Below, in pieces: positions 38,311 through 49,047 of a stretch of DNA of 64,000 bases (positions within the stretch are counted from its first letter, which is position 1; each line of letters begins with the position of its first letter). Location of the stretch: NCBI RefSeq assembly GCF_000372725.1, contig NW_005195300.1, positions 38,915 through 102,914 of the forward strand, given 5' to 3'. Under the pieces are notes generated by a model. That model saw only the letters and a list, made by a program, of their open reading frames with translations. It was not told the origin of the DNA and did not search any database. The position numbers and the translations under genes were made by a program. Source of the DNA: Emiliania huxleyi CCMP1516 (lineage: Eukaryota; Haptophyta; Isochrysidales; Noelaerhabdaceae).

Positions 38311-38770
38311 AGCTTGATGGGCGCCCAGCGGGGAGGGGGGGAGGGGAAGCGCCGCGTGGGAGGAGGTGGAGCAGCCAGCAGCGGCTGAGACCTGAGTCCT
38401 GCGAAGTGAGATCCGATGAGGTTGAGCACATGCATGTGATCTGTGGGAGCGGCGGGGCCTATAGCGCGCATGTGCATGTCGCATGTGCAGTCGTGGCGTC
38501 ATCTTTCAAATTAAATGTTACAAGTGTCATCTCCCGGGCGAGAGGTACTGCGCACCAAACTGCACACACAAGCGCGACTCTCTCTCGGTCGCTTCCGGAC
38601 AGGAATGCGGGAAATGGCTGCCCCTCCCCCGCTAAGTATACACTGGGGGCGCAGGAAACGTACATTATCGATTGTGGGTCGTGAGCCCGTGAGGGCGCCC
38701 GAACGACCACGGATCAGAGGGACGGAGTCACGCCGAGCGCGATTGCACCGATGCTGTGCCACCTCCAGTT

Positions 38771-40701
38771 TCACCCCATCAATGGTCCGACGTCCGAGAC
38801 GCCTGCCCACGCGGCAGCCTGCTTGAAAGCGGCGTACTTGGCGCCCTTGAAAACCGTCAGGTCGATGACCGCCTCCATGCCAACTGCCGGCTTGTCGACG
38901 AGCTGCGCGACGCGGAGGTCGACCGTGACAGACGCGAGGACCATCGCCTCGCCGTACGTGTAGCCGCCGACCTCCGTCAAGAAGGTGAGCGCCTGCGGAG
39001 GGTCGACAGGCCGAGATCAGCCGAGATCAGCCGAGATATGCGCAGCCGCAAGAAGGCATGTTGCCTTGAGGAGCGCGTTGGCGCCGGCGAGCGACATGGA
39101 CTCAGGGATGATCTTGGAGGTGACGAGCGTGTCGATGCGGTCCTTTGCCCACACGTACTGCGAGGGGAGGGTGCCGCTGCTCTTGAAGGGGAAGCCCATG
39201 AACGAGATGAACTCGCCCGGCGACATGCGCTTGATTGAGGTGGTGCCGTACATGGCGGGCGTCGGCGTAGCGTAGCCGGCATCGCCAGGCTTGACCAGCG
39301 TGAGCTTCATTTTGACTGAGGCCGCCATCTCGATGGCCGTGATGCTCACCTCGCCGTCTCCCTGCGCGCCGTGGACGTCGCCGGTGCCGACGCCGCAGCC
39401 CGCCACCTCGCACTCGAGGAGGAGCGTGGTCCCGACGCCCATGCGCTGCGTGTCGGTGTTCCCGAAGTACTCCCCGCCGGCGAGGGTGCGCAGGCATTCA
39501 GTTGCGTGCGTGCCATTGACGCCGCACACAGCCGCGGGGACCGCCAGCTCAGGGTTGACCGCCCACTGCGGATTGCCTGCACAGGCAAGTGGCCGAGCTC
39601 AGGCCGACGCGAGATCTCGTCGAGGCCTGTTTGAGGTCTGGCCGAGAGGCCGAGATACACTCAGACGCACCGTACAGCTCCACCTCGGTCGCGTGGTGCT
39701 CGAGTTTGAGCGCGACCGTCTCGGCGCTCGGGAGCACGCCGATCGAGCCGAGGAAGGGCTCGTACGGGACGACGACGTCGGGGAAGCTGGGGCTCGTCCA
39801 CGACATGCTGTGTTGGGCGGCGGGACGGTGGGGGGGTGGGGGGTGCTTGGCTGTGGAGTTGCGGCGAGGGTGAGGGCAGGGTATGGGGCACGTCGTCGCG
39901 TCGTAGTCCCAGGTCACCCACGCCATGAAATCCTCAGGGGAGTTGCCGTCCGGTTTGACGCCCTGTCAGGGGGAGGGGATCTATGGGGCTTGGCGGTGCG
40001 GGGCGCGATGAGAATCGCGTGGCCATCTCGAGGGAGGAGAGGGGAAATGAAGAGAGCAGAGGAGCGGGGAAGGGGGGGGGGGGGGGGCAGAGAGGAAAGA
40101 GAGGAAGCGGCCTCACATTCATGAAGCCAAGGGGCGTGTGGGACATGGTGAAGCCCTGGGCGAGCGGCGTGATGTCGAGGATCTCGATCGCCAGTTTGTC
40201 GCCCGGCATGGCGCCCGCAATACCCACTGGGCCGGTGATGATGTGCACCGCGGCGAGGTCGCCATACGCCTTGTCGAAGTTCAAGGCGGCGTCCGGGATG
40301 GGGGCGAAGGCGCCGTCTTCTCCATCCCATGGCTGGGTGAGCCCCGGGTCGGGGTGGTCCCAGAGGTCGCGCGTACGGAAGTCGACCACGGAGCCCGACG
40401 GGACCTCCATTGCCTAGAAGGTTCAGGGAAGGATCAGGGTATCAGCTCCGAGCAGAAGAAGGACCAAAGTCTCTGGTCGTGCCAGCGGGATAGCTGGGTG
40501 ATAGCGGTTGTAGCAGTTTTTCTCCGTCTTGATGCAGGATTCTTCAAACGCCGAGATCGTGTAGTCGACGGGGCCATCGTACTTGCCGGCGGGGTTCGTC
40601 TCGCACTCTGGCGCTGGCATGGACGAGAATTCGAGGCTGCGTGGGCTTGGGAGGCCGCACATCGCGACCGACATCATGGCGGTGCACATCTGAGCGGGCA
40701 T
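38771..40701 (-). CDS. Formamidase/acetamidase (FmdA_AmdA family)
   Basis: Six exons (40701-40465, 40413-40117, 39962-39892, 39807-39671, 39576-39065, 38992-38771) join in frame into 491 residues. Blocks typical of the family: NRYHPAIPLARPET near the N-terminus, FEVP-like MEVPSGSVVDFRTRDLWDH, GPVGIAGAMPGDKLAIEILD, FLGSIGVLPS, GNTDTQRMGVGTTLLLECEV, GDVHGAQGDGEVSITAIEMA, and TEVGGYTYGEAMVLASVTVD at the end. It hydrolyses short amides to acid plus ammonia, useful for nitrogen scavenging. The first intron is 51 bp. Four introns are GT-AG, and the last is GC-AG (CTCAAG|GCAACA ... CCGCAG|GCGCTC). No strong signal peptide; cytosolic location is likely. Convergent with the LPMO-like gene. Confidence 0.9.
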
Positions 40702-41194
40702 GTGAGGCGGCGAGTATTGCTGAGCGGGTCGGTGAGGTCAGAGCGATAGGCGGCGAATCCCTAGCACTGTCCCCTCGACCAGCAGCGACGCGGTGTGCAG
40801 AGTCTCAAGCGTTCCCCTCAGTTCGCCGCTCGGTGGAGCGCCGCGGTGTGTGTCTTCCGAGGGGCGGAGCCATCGCGCACAATCGGGCGCGATGCAGTTG
40901 GTGCGTAAGTGGGGGCGCAGGCTGTCGAACGTTTTGGTGGGAGCGTGAGGCGGAGAGCAGGCACGACCTGCTTGAGCAAGCGAAGAGAGAGGGTACACGG
41001 AAGTGTTCGCCGAAAGGTGAGCTTCGGAGAGAGGCAACTTCGCGGAATGTTGGGGGTACAACTCAGCCTTGAGATTCCGCCGTTGGTATTGAAAATACAA
41101 TTGTTGGTATTGAAAATTTAGTACCCACCTCCCCGCTGCTGTCACGCTGGATCCGGCCTTTTCCAAACACTTTCTGGCGAGACGGCCATTCGCA

Positions 41195-43741
41195 ATGCCA
41201 GCCGCGCTGCTACCTCTCCTCTGCTCCTTCGCTCCTCCCCCACCCGAGCCACCGCTGCCGCCATGCGGCAGCAAGATGGCAAACTGCCGCCCTCCACCTC
41301 CAAGCCCGTCGCCGCCTCCCGCTCCGCCGCCTGGTGCGCCAGCAGGACCTCCGCCACACCCCGTCGCGCCTTCAGCCTGGCGACGCTTCGAGTTTGCCGA
41401 CGGCAACGACGGTGAGTGGGGGCCGGACGTGAGCTACTCACAAACTCCACTCTGGTGCGCCGCCGGCGCGATCGTCGTTTTCCAGTGGCACAACTCCTCC
41501 ACCGATTTGGTGCGGCTGTCGAGCGAGCAGGCGTGGGAGAGCTGCGACGTGAGCGGTGCGACTACCATCGCCCCACGAAACATGACCGGCCAGCTTCATC
41601 TTACGTGCGAGGCCGGCCAGCGCTATTTCCTGACGACGAGCGCCGCGGCCGAGTGCCGGGCGGGCCAAAAGCTACGGGTCTTTGCGAGTGGCTCGGTTTT
41701 CGCACACGATCCGAATTCCGGCGAGACGCTGCTGCACGTCCTCTCGATGGATCGCGTCTACACCCTCCTCGGGCATCGCGACTCCGGGCTCGGATTTTCG
41801 GAGCTCTCCCGCGGCTACCAGACGGAAGAGCTGGCAGCGTCGACATTGGAGCTGATCTGGTGCCTCGACGCATCAGGGCGATGAGACCACCCGTCTCACC
41901 GCCCTTAGCTTCGTCAGCCCCTCCGCAGGTGCCTGCTCGATCACTGCCCGCAGTCTGCCATGGACTTCGATCCGACCGCCACAAACGCGTCTTGCCTCGC
42001 CGAGGTCTACACTCTCGCCGGCTTCGTCACGCGCATGCGGCCTGTGCCCAACTACACCCTCGCGCTTGAGTACTACCAGGCCAGCCGCCCTGGCCCTCGT
42101 TCATGCTAGCCCGCTAGTGGAGATGAGACTTGACCCTCGCCCTGTGGTTTCTATCAGACGGCAATCTCTGCTGTGGATGGTCTGCGCCAGTGCACTGCGC
42201 TGGGCTATCTCTCCGAGACGCATGCGCAAGCCGCCGACGAGACGGCGGCGCTCGAGGCGGCCAGCAACCTCGTCGCCACATGCGGTGCGCTGAATCATGA
42301 ATGCTCCCGGGCGATGGGTGTGCGGAGCCCAGCCCGGTTGCCTGCACCCGCGGTCCCCGCAGGTGCAGACTCGCCTGAGGCTCGCCACGCGCGCCACGCC
42401 TTTGCGAAGGCAGGGCTGCTTTGGCCGCTCATCCACCCGCCGACGTCCCCTCCCCCTCCCTCGCCGCCGCCGGCAAGCCCCCCTCTAGCGCCACCGCCTC
42501 CCTCCCCGCCTTCCGCACCGCCGATCCCCGCCCCCCCGCGCTCGCCCCCAACGCCACCGAGTCCACAGCCCGTCGCAATCACCTGGGCCGTCCCGACGAG
42601 CCCGCAATCTGCGGCGGTCCGCGTCGGCGGCGTCGTCACCTTTACATGGGACGGCTTTCACAACGTCTACCTCTCTGGAAGCAGGGCCGACTTTGACTCG
42701 TGCGCCACCTCTGGCGGCACGCTCGTCGCGCAGGCCGCTTACGATGGCGCATACAGCGTGGTTCTGACGACGCCGGGCACCTACTACTACATCTGTTCGG
42801 TGGGTTCGCACTGCGCCGATGGGCAAAAGATTGCAATCACGGTCCCGCCGCCGCCGCCCTCGCCCGCGCCTGACGCTCCGCCCACGTCGCCGCCCACGCT
42901 GCCGCCGCCCTCCGCCTTGCCCTTGCCTCCGCCGCCCGCGCCGCCGCCACCCGCCCCTCCGCCGCCCACGCCGCCGCCGCCCTCCGCCTCGCCCTTGCCT
43001 CCGCCGCCCGCGCCGCCACCACCCGCCCCTCCGCCGCCCACGCCGCCGCCGCCCTCCGCCTCGCCCTTGCCTCCGCCGCCCGCGCCGCCGCCACCCGCCC
43101 CTCCGCCGCCCACGCCGCCGCCGCCCTCCGCCTCGCCCTTGCCTCCGCCGCCCGCGCCGCCGCCACCCGCCCCTCCGCCGCCACCCGCCCCTCCGCCGCC
43201 CACGCCGCCGCCGCCCTCCGCCTCGCCCTTGCCTCCGCCGCCCACGCCGCCGCCACCCGCCCCTCCGCCGCCCACGCCGCCGCCGCCCTCCGCCTCGCCC
43301 TCGCCGCCTCCTGGCCCGCCGCCGCCAACTCTCCCACCTCGCATCCCCAAAGAGGAGCCGCAAGCGCCTGCGCCGCCTCCCTCGCCGCCGCCTCCACCAC
43401 CCTACCCTCCGCCTCCCTCGACGTTGCCCTCGCCGCCGCCGCCCTCAGCCTCGCCTTCTCCGCCGCCACCCTCGCCGCCGCCGCCGCCGATGCAGCCGCC
43501 GCCGCTTCCTTCATCCGCGCCTCCACCTCGACCGTCGCCGCCCTCGGGCCAGTCGAGCTCGGGGATCTCGGCTGGAGCCATCGGCGGAGTCGTTGGCGGC
43601 GTGATGTGCGGCCTGCTGGTGCTCGGCATCTTTGTGTACTGCACGGCGGCGAGGCGCGCGAGTGCGTCGCGGACGGTGAAAGAGTCGCCGAGTGGTGGCG
43701 TGCAGGGCCCCCTGGTGGCGAGCGAAGTCGAGCGCATGTGA
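41195..43741 (+). CDS. Two-cupredoxin surface protein with Pro-rich rod and TM anchor
   Basis: Exons 41195-41859, 41929-42079 and 42158-43741 give 799 residues. A short signal-like start (MPAALLPLLCSFAP) and a Pro rod precede a first cupredoxin-like domain (about residues 65-165: GAIVVFQWHNSSTDLVRLSS, LHLTCEAGQRYFLTTSAAAE). Then a Cys/charged linker and a second, better one: VAITWAVPTSPQSAAVRVGG, VVTFTWDGFHNVYLSG, GTYYYICSVGSHCADGQKIA. That is a phytocyanin/plastocyanin-type fold with His and Cys at metal-ligand positions. A rod of about 220 Pro/Ala/Ser follows, largely a 72-75 bp DNA repeat (42898-43310). Then comes ISAGAIGGVVGGVMCGLLVL, a transmembrane helix, and a basic tail. Likely a cell-wall or plasma-membrane copper protein. 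Intron 1 is GT-AG with GGTGCCT...CTCGA at both borders; intron 2 is GC-AG. Confidence 0.82.
42898..43310 (+). repeat. Coding 72-75 bp tandem repeat (Pro-rich rod)
   Basis: Five to six units encoding SASPLPPPPAPPPPAPPPPT, nearly identical at DNA level, so recently expanded or homogenised. Confidence 0.9.
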
Positions 43742-44721
43742 AGGGCTTCCGCGGCATGCTAGCTTCACGGCTAGCTTTTGCTTCTCGCAGGAATCGCTGA
43801 AATTCCTAGGCGGCTCCCGTGGTGTACTGTGTTAGTGCAGGGTGTGCGCAGCCCGTGCCGAGTGTTGTGCGATATAGAATTTTTGTGTTGCGTTGTGTGT
43901 GTGTGTGTGTGTGTGTGAGAGATTCTTCCCCGCGTTGTTGAATCGTGCGTGCTGAGTTATATGGAATCCCCTTTCCTTCATCCTGTGTTAGTGCCAGTGC
44001 GCGCCCGGTGCCTAGAGTTTGCCGTCAAATTCTTTCTTCGTAAGCACTGCGCCTGTATCGTGCATGAGCACAGCCTCGAACGAAATGAGGTCGGCTATCC
44101 CGAGTTCGTTGAGCACCGACGCCAGGCCTTAGTTCACGCCAGGTACCTTTTTGACCCCTCGTACCTATTTGAACCCACCGAATTCCTTGGCCCTCGCAGC
44201 TGTGATACAAAAGTGGGGACTCGCCGCGCGGCGCGCCCCCCAAAAAACTTGTGGGATTGATTGATGGGAACGCGAAACACAAGAGACAAATCCGACCACC
44301 GACTGGGACACCAACGCGGTATGGGTGGACGCTAGACGGGCGATGACGGTCACACAGGAGCGACACACAGAACCACAAGACAAGACACTCAGCCAACAGG
44401 GCGGCTGCCACACATCCTGAGCGAACTTCAATAGTCACCCGCGGCCGGACTCCATCCGGCACGCGTCGCTGGGCGCTCAGAGCTGCGTCCCCTGCTCGCC
44501 ACCCCGGACGCCCAAGGCGCCCAGAGCCGAACGACAGGCGGCACGCGAAGATCTGGTTGCAATCCCGCCGACCGCCAGGCCGCTGTGGGAGTCCTGCGGT
44601 AAAATTCTTTTTCGCCAGCACTGTTTTTTCCCGCCGCGGTACTCGCAGGTGGTTCGACAGGCGGCGTGCGCCTCGACTCGCGGCTCGGTGTGTCGACAGT
44701 GTGTGCCTCAGACGCGCCTCG
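43742..44721. other. Intergenic with dispersed repeats
   Basis: 43806-43840 (CTAGGCGGCTCCCGTGGTGT) resembles the 3' tail of the repeat-family ORF at 28800. A (GT)n tract is at 43893-43918. GTGTTAGTGCCAGTGCGCGC at 43985 again resembles R1 tails. R4 copy 2 is at about 44303-44402. No gene seen before the prolyl hydroxylase start. Confidence 0.5.
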
Positions 44722-47700
44722 ATGCCGATCTCCATCTCTCAGCGAGAGGTCTCCCGCCTCAACGCGTTCCTGCCGGATGGCCAGCGCACGTACTCCAAGC
44801 GAGACGAGCTCCAGTCGGAGCGCATCCGCAGCCTCTTCCACTCGGGGCCGGCCGAAGAGCGTGCATGCGGCGGCGGGCGGCGGCTGGTGCCGCTGCACTC
44901 GTCGCCCAATATCTACAAGGTCGAGCGCTTCGTGTCGCCGCGCGAGATCGAGCATCTCGACCGCCTCATCACCTCTCGGCGCGCCGCCTTCAAGCGCTCG
45001 CACACGGACGACGTCGAGGGCAACGACGCCCTGACGGCGGAGCGGACGTCGCTCTCCCTCATCCTCCCCAAGGGCGCGGACGCCACTCTCCGGGCGATCG
45101 AGGCGCGCGTCCGACTGTGCATATGACTGGGCCAACTTTTCCGGAACCTTCTCCGAACCTTCTTGGAACCTTCGAGCAGGCGCGCGCGACCGACTTGGTC
45201 GGCTTGCCTCCGGACCACGTCGAGCCGCTGCAGGTCGTCTCACGCGCGCACACACTCGCACCACACACTCACACAGACGCGCACACACGCGCTCTCCCCT
45301 TCGCGCTCTCCTGGGCAAAAGCACTTGAGGTGTATATGTGCCTTCGCGCACCGGGCCTTGCTTGCACTTGCAACGTATCTCCCCCGATCTTGCCATATCT
45401 CGCCATATCTCCCCGATCTCCCCATATCTCCCCCGACTTCCCCACATCTCCCCATATCTCCCCATATCTCCCCACATCTCCCCACATCTCCCCACATCTC
45501 CCCGTATCTCAGGTCGTCTCTTACGCAGAGGGCGCCCGCTTCGACCTCCACCACGACCTCGGAGTGCTGACGATGGAGGACGACGAGGCCGCCGAAGCTT
45601 CGCCGCCATGGCGCGCTGGAGCTGCTCGGCGCTCATGCATCCGGCGCCGCAGACGTCGTTGAGGATGTCGGGGCGCAGCGAGCGCGCGCGATCTTGCAGA
45701 TTGGGAAGCGCGCTCGCTCGCACGAGGTAAAAGTCCGTCGCGCTGAGACCTGCCTCCTTGGCCGCTCCGAGTCTCGTCAGCCGGAATGTGGCAAAGACGG
45801 GGGCGCCCGTGCCGAGGGGCGCCTCTCCGGCGGACTCCTTCCAGAGCAGCATCAAACACTGGAAGAGCTTGCGGCAGCGGCGTGCGGCGGGGGGAAAGGG
45901 CGCCTGCGACGCCGTCGAGGGGGCACGGCGCAAGAGGTCAGCGGCGCGAACCTGCCCGCGGGAGTGTCCCGGGCGGCTCGCCGCGCCGTGACAAGGCGGA
46001 GGCCGCAGTGTTCGAGCAGGTCCTCCAGCGAGCCGCGCGAGGAGCTCGGGGCTCGCCTCCAATCGGGGCGGAGCTCGTCGAGGGCAGCGTCCGCCTCGGC
46101 AGCCGGCGCGTGGGGCTGCGGTGCGCCGCCGCCGGTGTACGACACTCTGAGCGGCTTTCCTGAAGAGTCCACCTTCAACAGCGCCTGCCACACCACCCTC
46201 TTCTCCTGCGCGTTGGCGAGGAGCCAGTCTCCTTCTGCGACGTGGCGGAGCAGCTCGGCAGCCTGGGCCCGGCCGCTCACCGCCCGCTCCACCGCCTCGG
46301 CGGCCCGCCGCCGCCGGAGCTCGTAGTCGTCTTCTGCACCTGCGTCGGCCCGAGCGGAGGCCCCCGTGTCGCGCCCGGCGGGGACCTCCTGGTTGGATGG
46401 CGCAGCTTGGGCCTGCGGGTTGTGCCCGACCACACCGTGGCCGACGACCACTGGCGGGGTCGTCGCGACGCCGGCCGGTGCGGCTGGGGCGCGTGGCTCT
46501 AGCGCCTTTAGCGCGGCGTTTGCTGACGGCGACGCGCTCTCAGCCGATNNNNNNNNNNNNNNNNNNNNNNNNNNNNNNNNNNNNNNNNNNNNNNNNNNNN
46601 NNNNNNNNNNNNNNNNNNNNNNNNNNNNNNNNNNNNNNNNNNNNNNNNGAGGCGGCAGCGGCGGTAGCGGCGGCAGCGGCGGTAGCGGCGGCAGTAGCGG
46701 CAGCGGCGGCAGCGGAGGCGGCGGCGGCGGAGGCGGCGGCGGCGGCGGAGACGGCGCGGGTGGCGACGGCGCGGGATGCCGCGCGAGAGGCTCGCGGCGG
46801 TCGCAGCGGCAGAGCGGCGTACAGGAGGGTGGCACGAGTCAGCTGGACGGGATGCGGGTGGAGGAGGCCGGCTCGACCGCCTGACAACTGTGAACGGCGC
46901 CTCTTCACACCTCCAGCCGTGAACAGGTGTCCGCCCAAGGAGGGGCGCGAGGCCGGGCAATCACGCGGTCAGGGATGAATGCGGAGCGGCGTCCCACCTT
47001 AGGTCGAGGTCACACTGTGAACAGCGTCTCTTCACACCTCTAGCTGTGAATGCGGAGCGGCGTCCCACCTTAGGTCGAGGTCGGGCCCGGAGCTCGCCGG
47101 CTGGTGACCATCTTTGTCTACCTCAACTCGCTCCCGCGCGGCGTCGGCTGCACCGACTTCCCACAGGTCCGCTCCCCCACGCGCACCGGGCCTTGCACTC
47201 TGAATGCCGCGCCGGCTCCTGCCCGTGTGTCCGGGCGTGGAGATGCGAGGGACTGCCCTGGCCCTTGCCCCACCTTTGTGTGGTGTGTGGAGATGTCTAC
47301 CTTTCCTTCCCTCCCCTTCCCTTCCCTTCCCTCCCCTCCCCACAGCTCAACCTCTCCGTGCAAGTCTCCCTTCCCTCCCCTTCCCTTCCCTTCCCTCCCC
47401 TCCCCACAGCTCAACCTCTCCGTGCAACCAGCCTGCGGCACGGCCCTCTACCTTTCCTTCCCTTCCCTTCCCTCCCCTCCCCACAGCTCAACCTCTCCGT
47501 GCAACCATCTCCCCTCATCTCCCCATATCTCCCTGTATCTCCCCACAGCTCAACCTCTCCGTGCAACCAGCCATCTCCCCACATCTCCCCACATCTCCCC
47601 TCCCCTCCCCACAGCTCAACCTCTCCGTGCAACCATCTCCCCTCATCTCCCCATATCTCCCTGTATCTCCCCACAGCTCAACCTCTCCGTGCAACCAGCC

Positions 47701-47990
47701 TGCGGCACGGCCCTCGTCTTTTGCAACGTGTTCGCCGACGGCGCGCCGCACGCCCGCCCGCCCCGCCTTACTCCCCGCCCGCCCCGCCCACTCCCCGCCC
47801 GCCTTCCGCACGCGCAATCGCGCGTCTCTCCTCCTTGTAGGCGCCGCCGACTCGTGCGTGACGCACCGCGCGGGCTCCTCCTGCCCGATGCCCCGTTTTT
47901 TTTTCTTTTTTTTCTAGGCGCCGCCGACCCGCGCGTCGCGCACTGCGCCCGCCCCGTCGACGCGCCGCACCGCAAGTCTGGCGGCACCGC
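44722..47990 (+). CDS. Prolyl 4-hydroxylase-like 2OG-Fe(II) dioxygenase
   Basis: Exons: 44722-45102, 45180-45233, 45513 to about 45590, 47074-47166, 47677-47740, 47918 on. They read SPNIYKVERFVSPREIEHLD, IE-ARATDLVGLPPDHVEPLQ, VVSYAEGARFDLHHDLGVLT (HxD iron ligands), VEVGPGARRLVTIFVYLNSL then PRGVGCTDFPQ, LNLSVQPACGTALVFCNVFA, and GAADPRVAHCARPVD (distal His). This is the order of blocks in P4H catalytic domains. It hydroxylates proline in Hyp-rich wall proteins or collagen-like chains, probably in the ER, though no clear signal peptide is visible at MPISISQREV. Intron 1 is GC-AG (ATCGAG|GCGCGC), the one before exon 6 is GC-AG (GACG|GCGCGC), intron 2 is GT-AG. The 1.5-kb intron 3 contains a gene on the other strand. 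The frame stays open beyond exon 6 and may continue into the Tudor-like exons. Confidence 0.75.
45595..46548 (-). CDS. Unknown gene nested in a P4H intron, opposite strand
   Basis: Two minus-strand exons with coding-like sequence. The first, up to the assembly gap, has DDYELRRRRAAEAVERAVSG, ELLRHVAEGDWLLANAQEKR, VVWQALLKVDSSGKPLRVSY and GSLEDLLEHCGLRLVTARRA. The second (about 45916-45600) has KLFQCLMLLWKESAGEAPLG, VFATFRLTRLGAAKEAGLSA and LRPDILNDVCGAGCMSAEQL. The join near 45980-45917 fits a GC donor (CTCCC|GCGGGC) with acceptor GTCGCAG. The N-terminus lies in or beyond the N gap, where a Pro-rich frame (46650-46830) may continue. The 3' end is unclear and approaches or overlaps a P4H exon. 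Family not recognised. Confidence 0.55.
46549..46648. other. Assembly gap
   Basis: Exactly 100 N, inside the P4H intron and next to a GGCGGC-repeat (46649-46760). Confidence 0.99.
46976..47083 (+). repeat. Tandem copy of the P4H exon-4 acceptor
   Basis: TGAATGCGGAGCGGCGTCCC, then ACCTTAGGTCGAGGTC, occurs at 46976-47012 and again at 47047-47083. Only the second leads into open coding sequence (exon start 47074). Confidence 0.85.
47341..47694 (+). repeat. Six copies of one splice acceptor plus exon start
   Basis: CTCAACCTCTCCGTGCAA occurs at 47346, 47410, 47487, 47549, 47615 and 47677. Each time it is preceded by a pyrimidine tract and CCCCACAG. Only the last (and partly the second, 47410-47448) runs on into the P4H exon sequence PACGTAL. 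Spacing is 61-77 bp. Confidence 0.95.
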
Positions 47991-48219
47991 GTGGCCATCA
48001 ACAAGAAGAGCGGTGTTCGCCAATCGCGAGGAACTATTGATTAGGTTTGGGTGCAACGTGTGGCTGACAGACGTCACAATGCAGGCGGTACCTTGGCAGA
48101 CCGTCCCATCTCCCCACATCTCCCCATATCTCCCTGTGTCTCCCCGTATCTCCCGTATCTCCCCGTATCTCCCCACATCTCCCCACATCTCCCCACATCT
48201 CCCCACATCTCCGCCGCAG

Positions 48220-48871
48220 GCGCACGCCATCTCCGCGCCGCCCCGCGGCGCCAAGCGACGCCACGGCGCCGCACGCGGCGGCGGCGGCGGCGGCATCCTG
48301 TGCGGCGGCCTGCTTGACTCCGACTCCGACGCCTTCAACGTGCCTCCGCCCGCCGCGCTCGTCGGCCTCGCCGTCCGGAAGCTCTTCCCGCGCCACGGCA
48401 CCTTCTCGGGCGCGGGAGATATGGGGAGAGCTGCGGGAGATGTAGGGAGATCGCGGCTCTTTTTGGCACCTCTCGGGGCCGCCTTCTCCCGCCTTCTCCC
48501 GCCTTCTCCCGCCTTCCCGCCTTCTCCCGCCTGCTACCGCCTTCGACCGCCCTCCGGTCTCAGGCACTGTCGTCTCGCACCACGCCTCGCTCTTCCGCGT
48601 GCTCTACTCTGACGGCGACGAGGAGGACGTGCCGCTGGCTGCACTCGTCAAGCTGGCGCTCGCGGCGCCGCAGCACCTCGTCGGCCGGCGAGTCTCGAAG
48701 CACTTCCCCGGCCTCGGCCGCTTCGAGGGCGCCGTAGCGTCGCACTCCTCCCGGGACGGTTTCCTCGTCCAGTACGACGACGGAGACGAAGAGCACCTGG
48801 CGCCGCCGCAGCTGCTGCGCATCTTGCTGCCGGTCAAAGGGAAGGGGCGGAAGAAGGCGTGCGGGGCGTGA
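48220..48871 (+). CDS. Tandem Tudor-like (plant PTM/Agenet-type) domain exons
   Basis: Exons 48220-48409 and 48564-48871 join in frame. After a basic GAKRRHGAARGGGGGG come two similar modules: ALVGLAVRKLFPRHGTFSG, TVVSHHASLFRVLYSDGDEE and HLVGRRVSKHFPGLGRFEGA, VASHSSRDGFLVQYDDGDEE. This VGxxVxKxFxGxGxFxGxV...YxVxYxDGDxEd pattern is found in chromatin-linked plant proteins such as PTM-type DDT-PHD factors. The protein ends KGKGRKKACGA. The intron is GC-AG (TCTCGG|GCGCGG ... TCTCAG|GCACTG). No ATG near 48220. The reading frame upstream is shared with the P4H exon 6, so this may be the C-terminal half of the P4H gene or a separate gene with an unseen first exon. Confidence 0.65.
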
Positions 48872-49047
48872 GCATGCGGTGTCGCATCGCGACGATGTGC
48901 CGTTCCGCTCTCTCGCGAGTCCGAGGTGGGCCCCGGCCGGCCGGAGCCCCTTCCGAGGCGGAGGCCGGAGCGGCGCGATTCGGGTTCATTATTAGTACCG
49001 TACCCAGAACCGAAGAAATAATGTACGACACTGCGTAAAATCATGCG

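Noticed and set aside
42485-43757. Gly- or Arg-rich frames opposite the cupredoxin Pro rod
   Set aside because: Antisense of the PPPA repeat; the plus strand holds cupredoxin and transmembrane segments.
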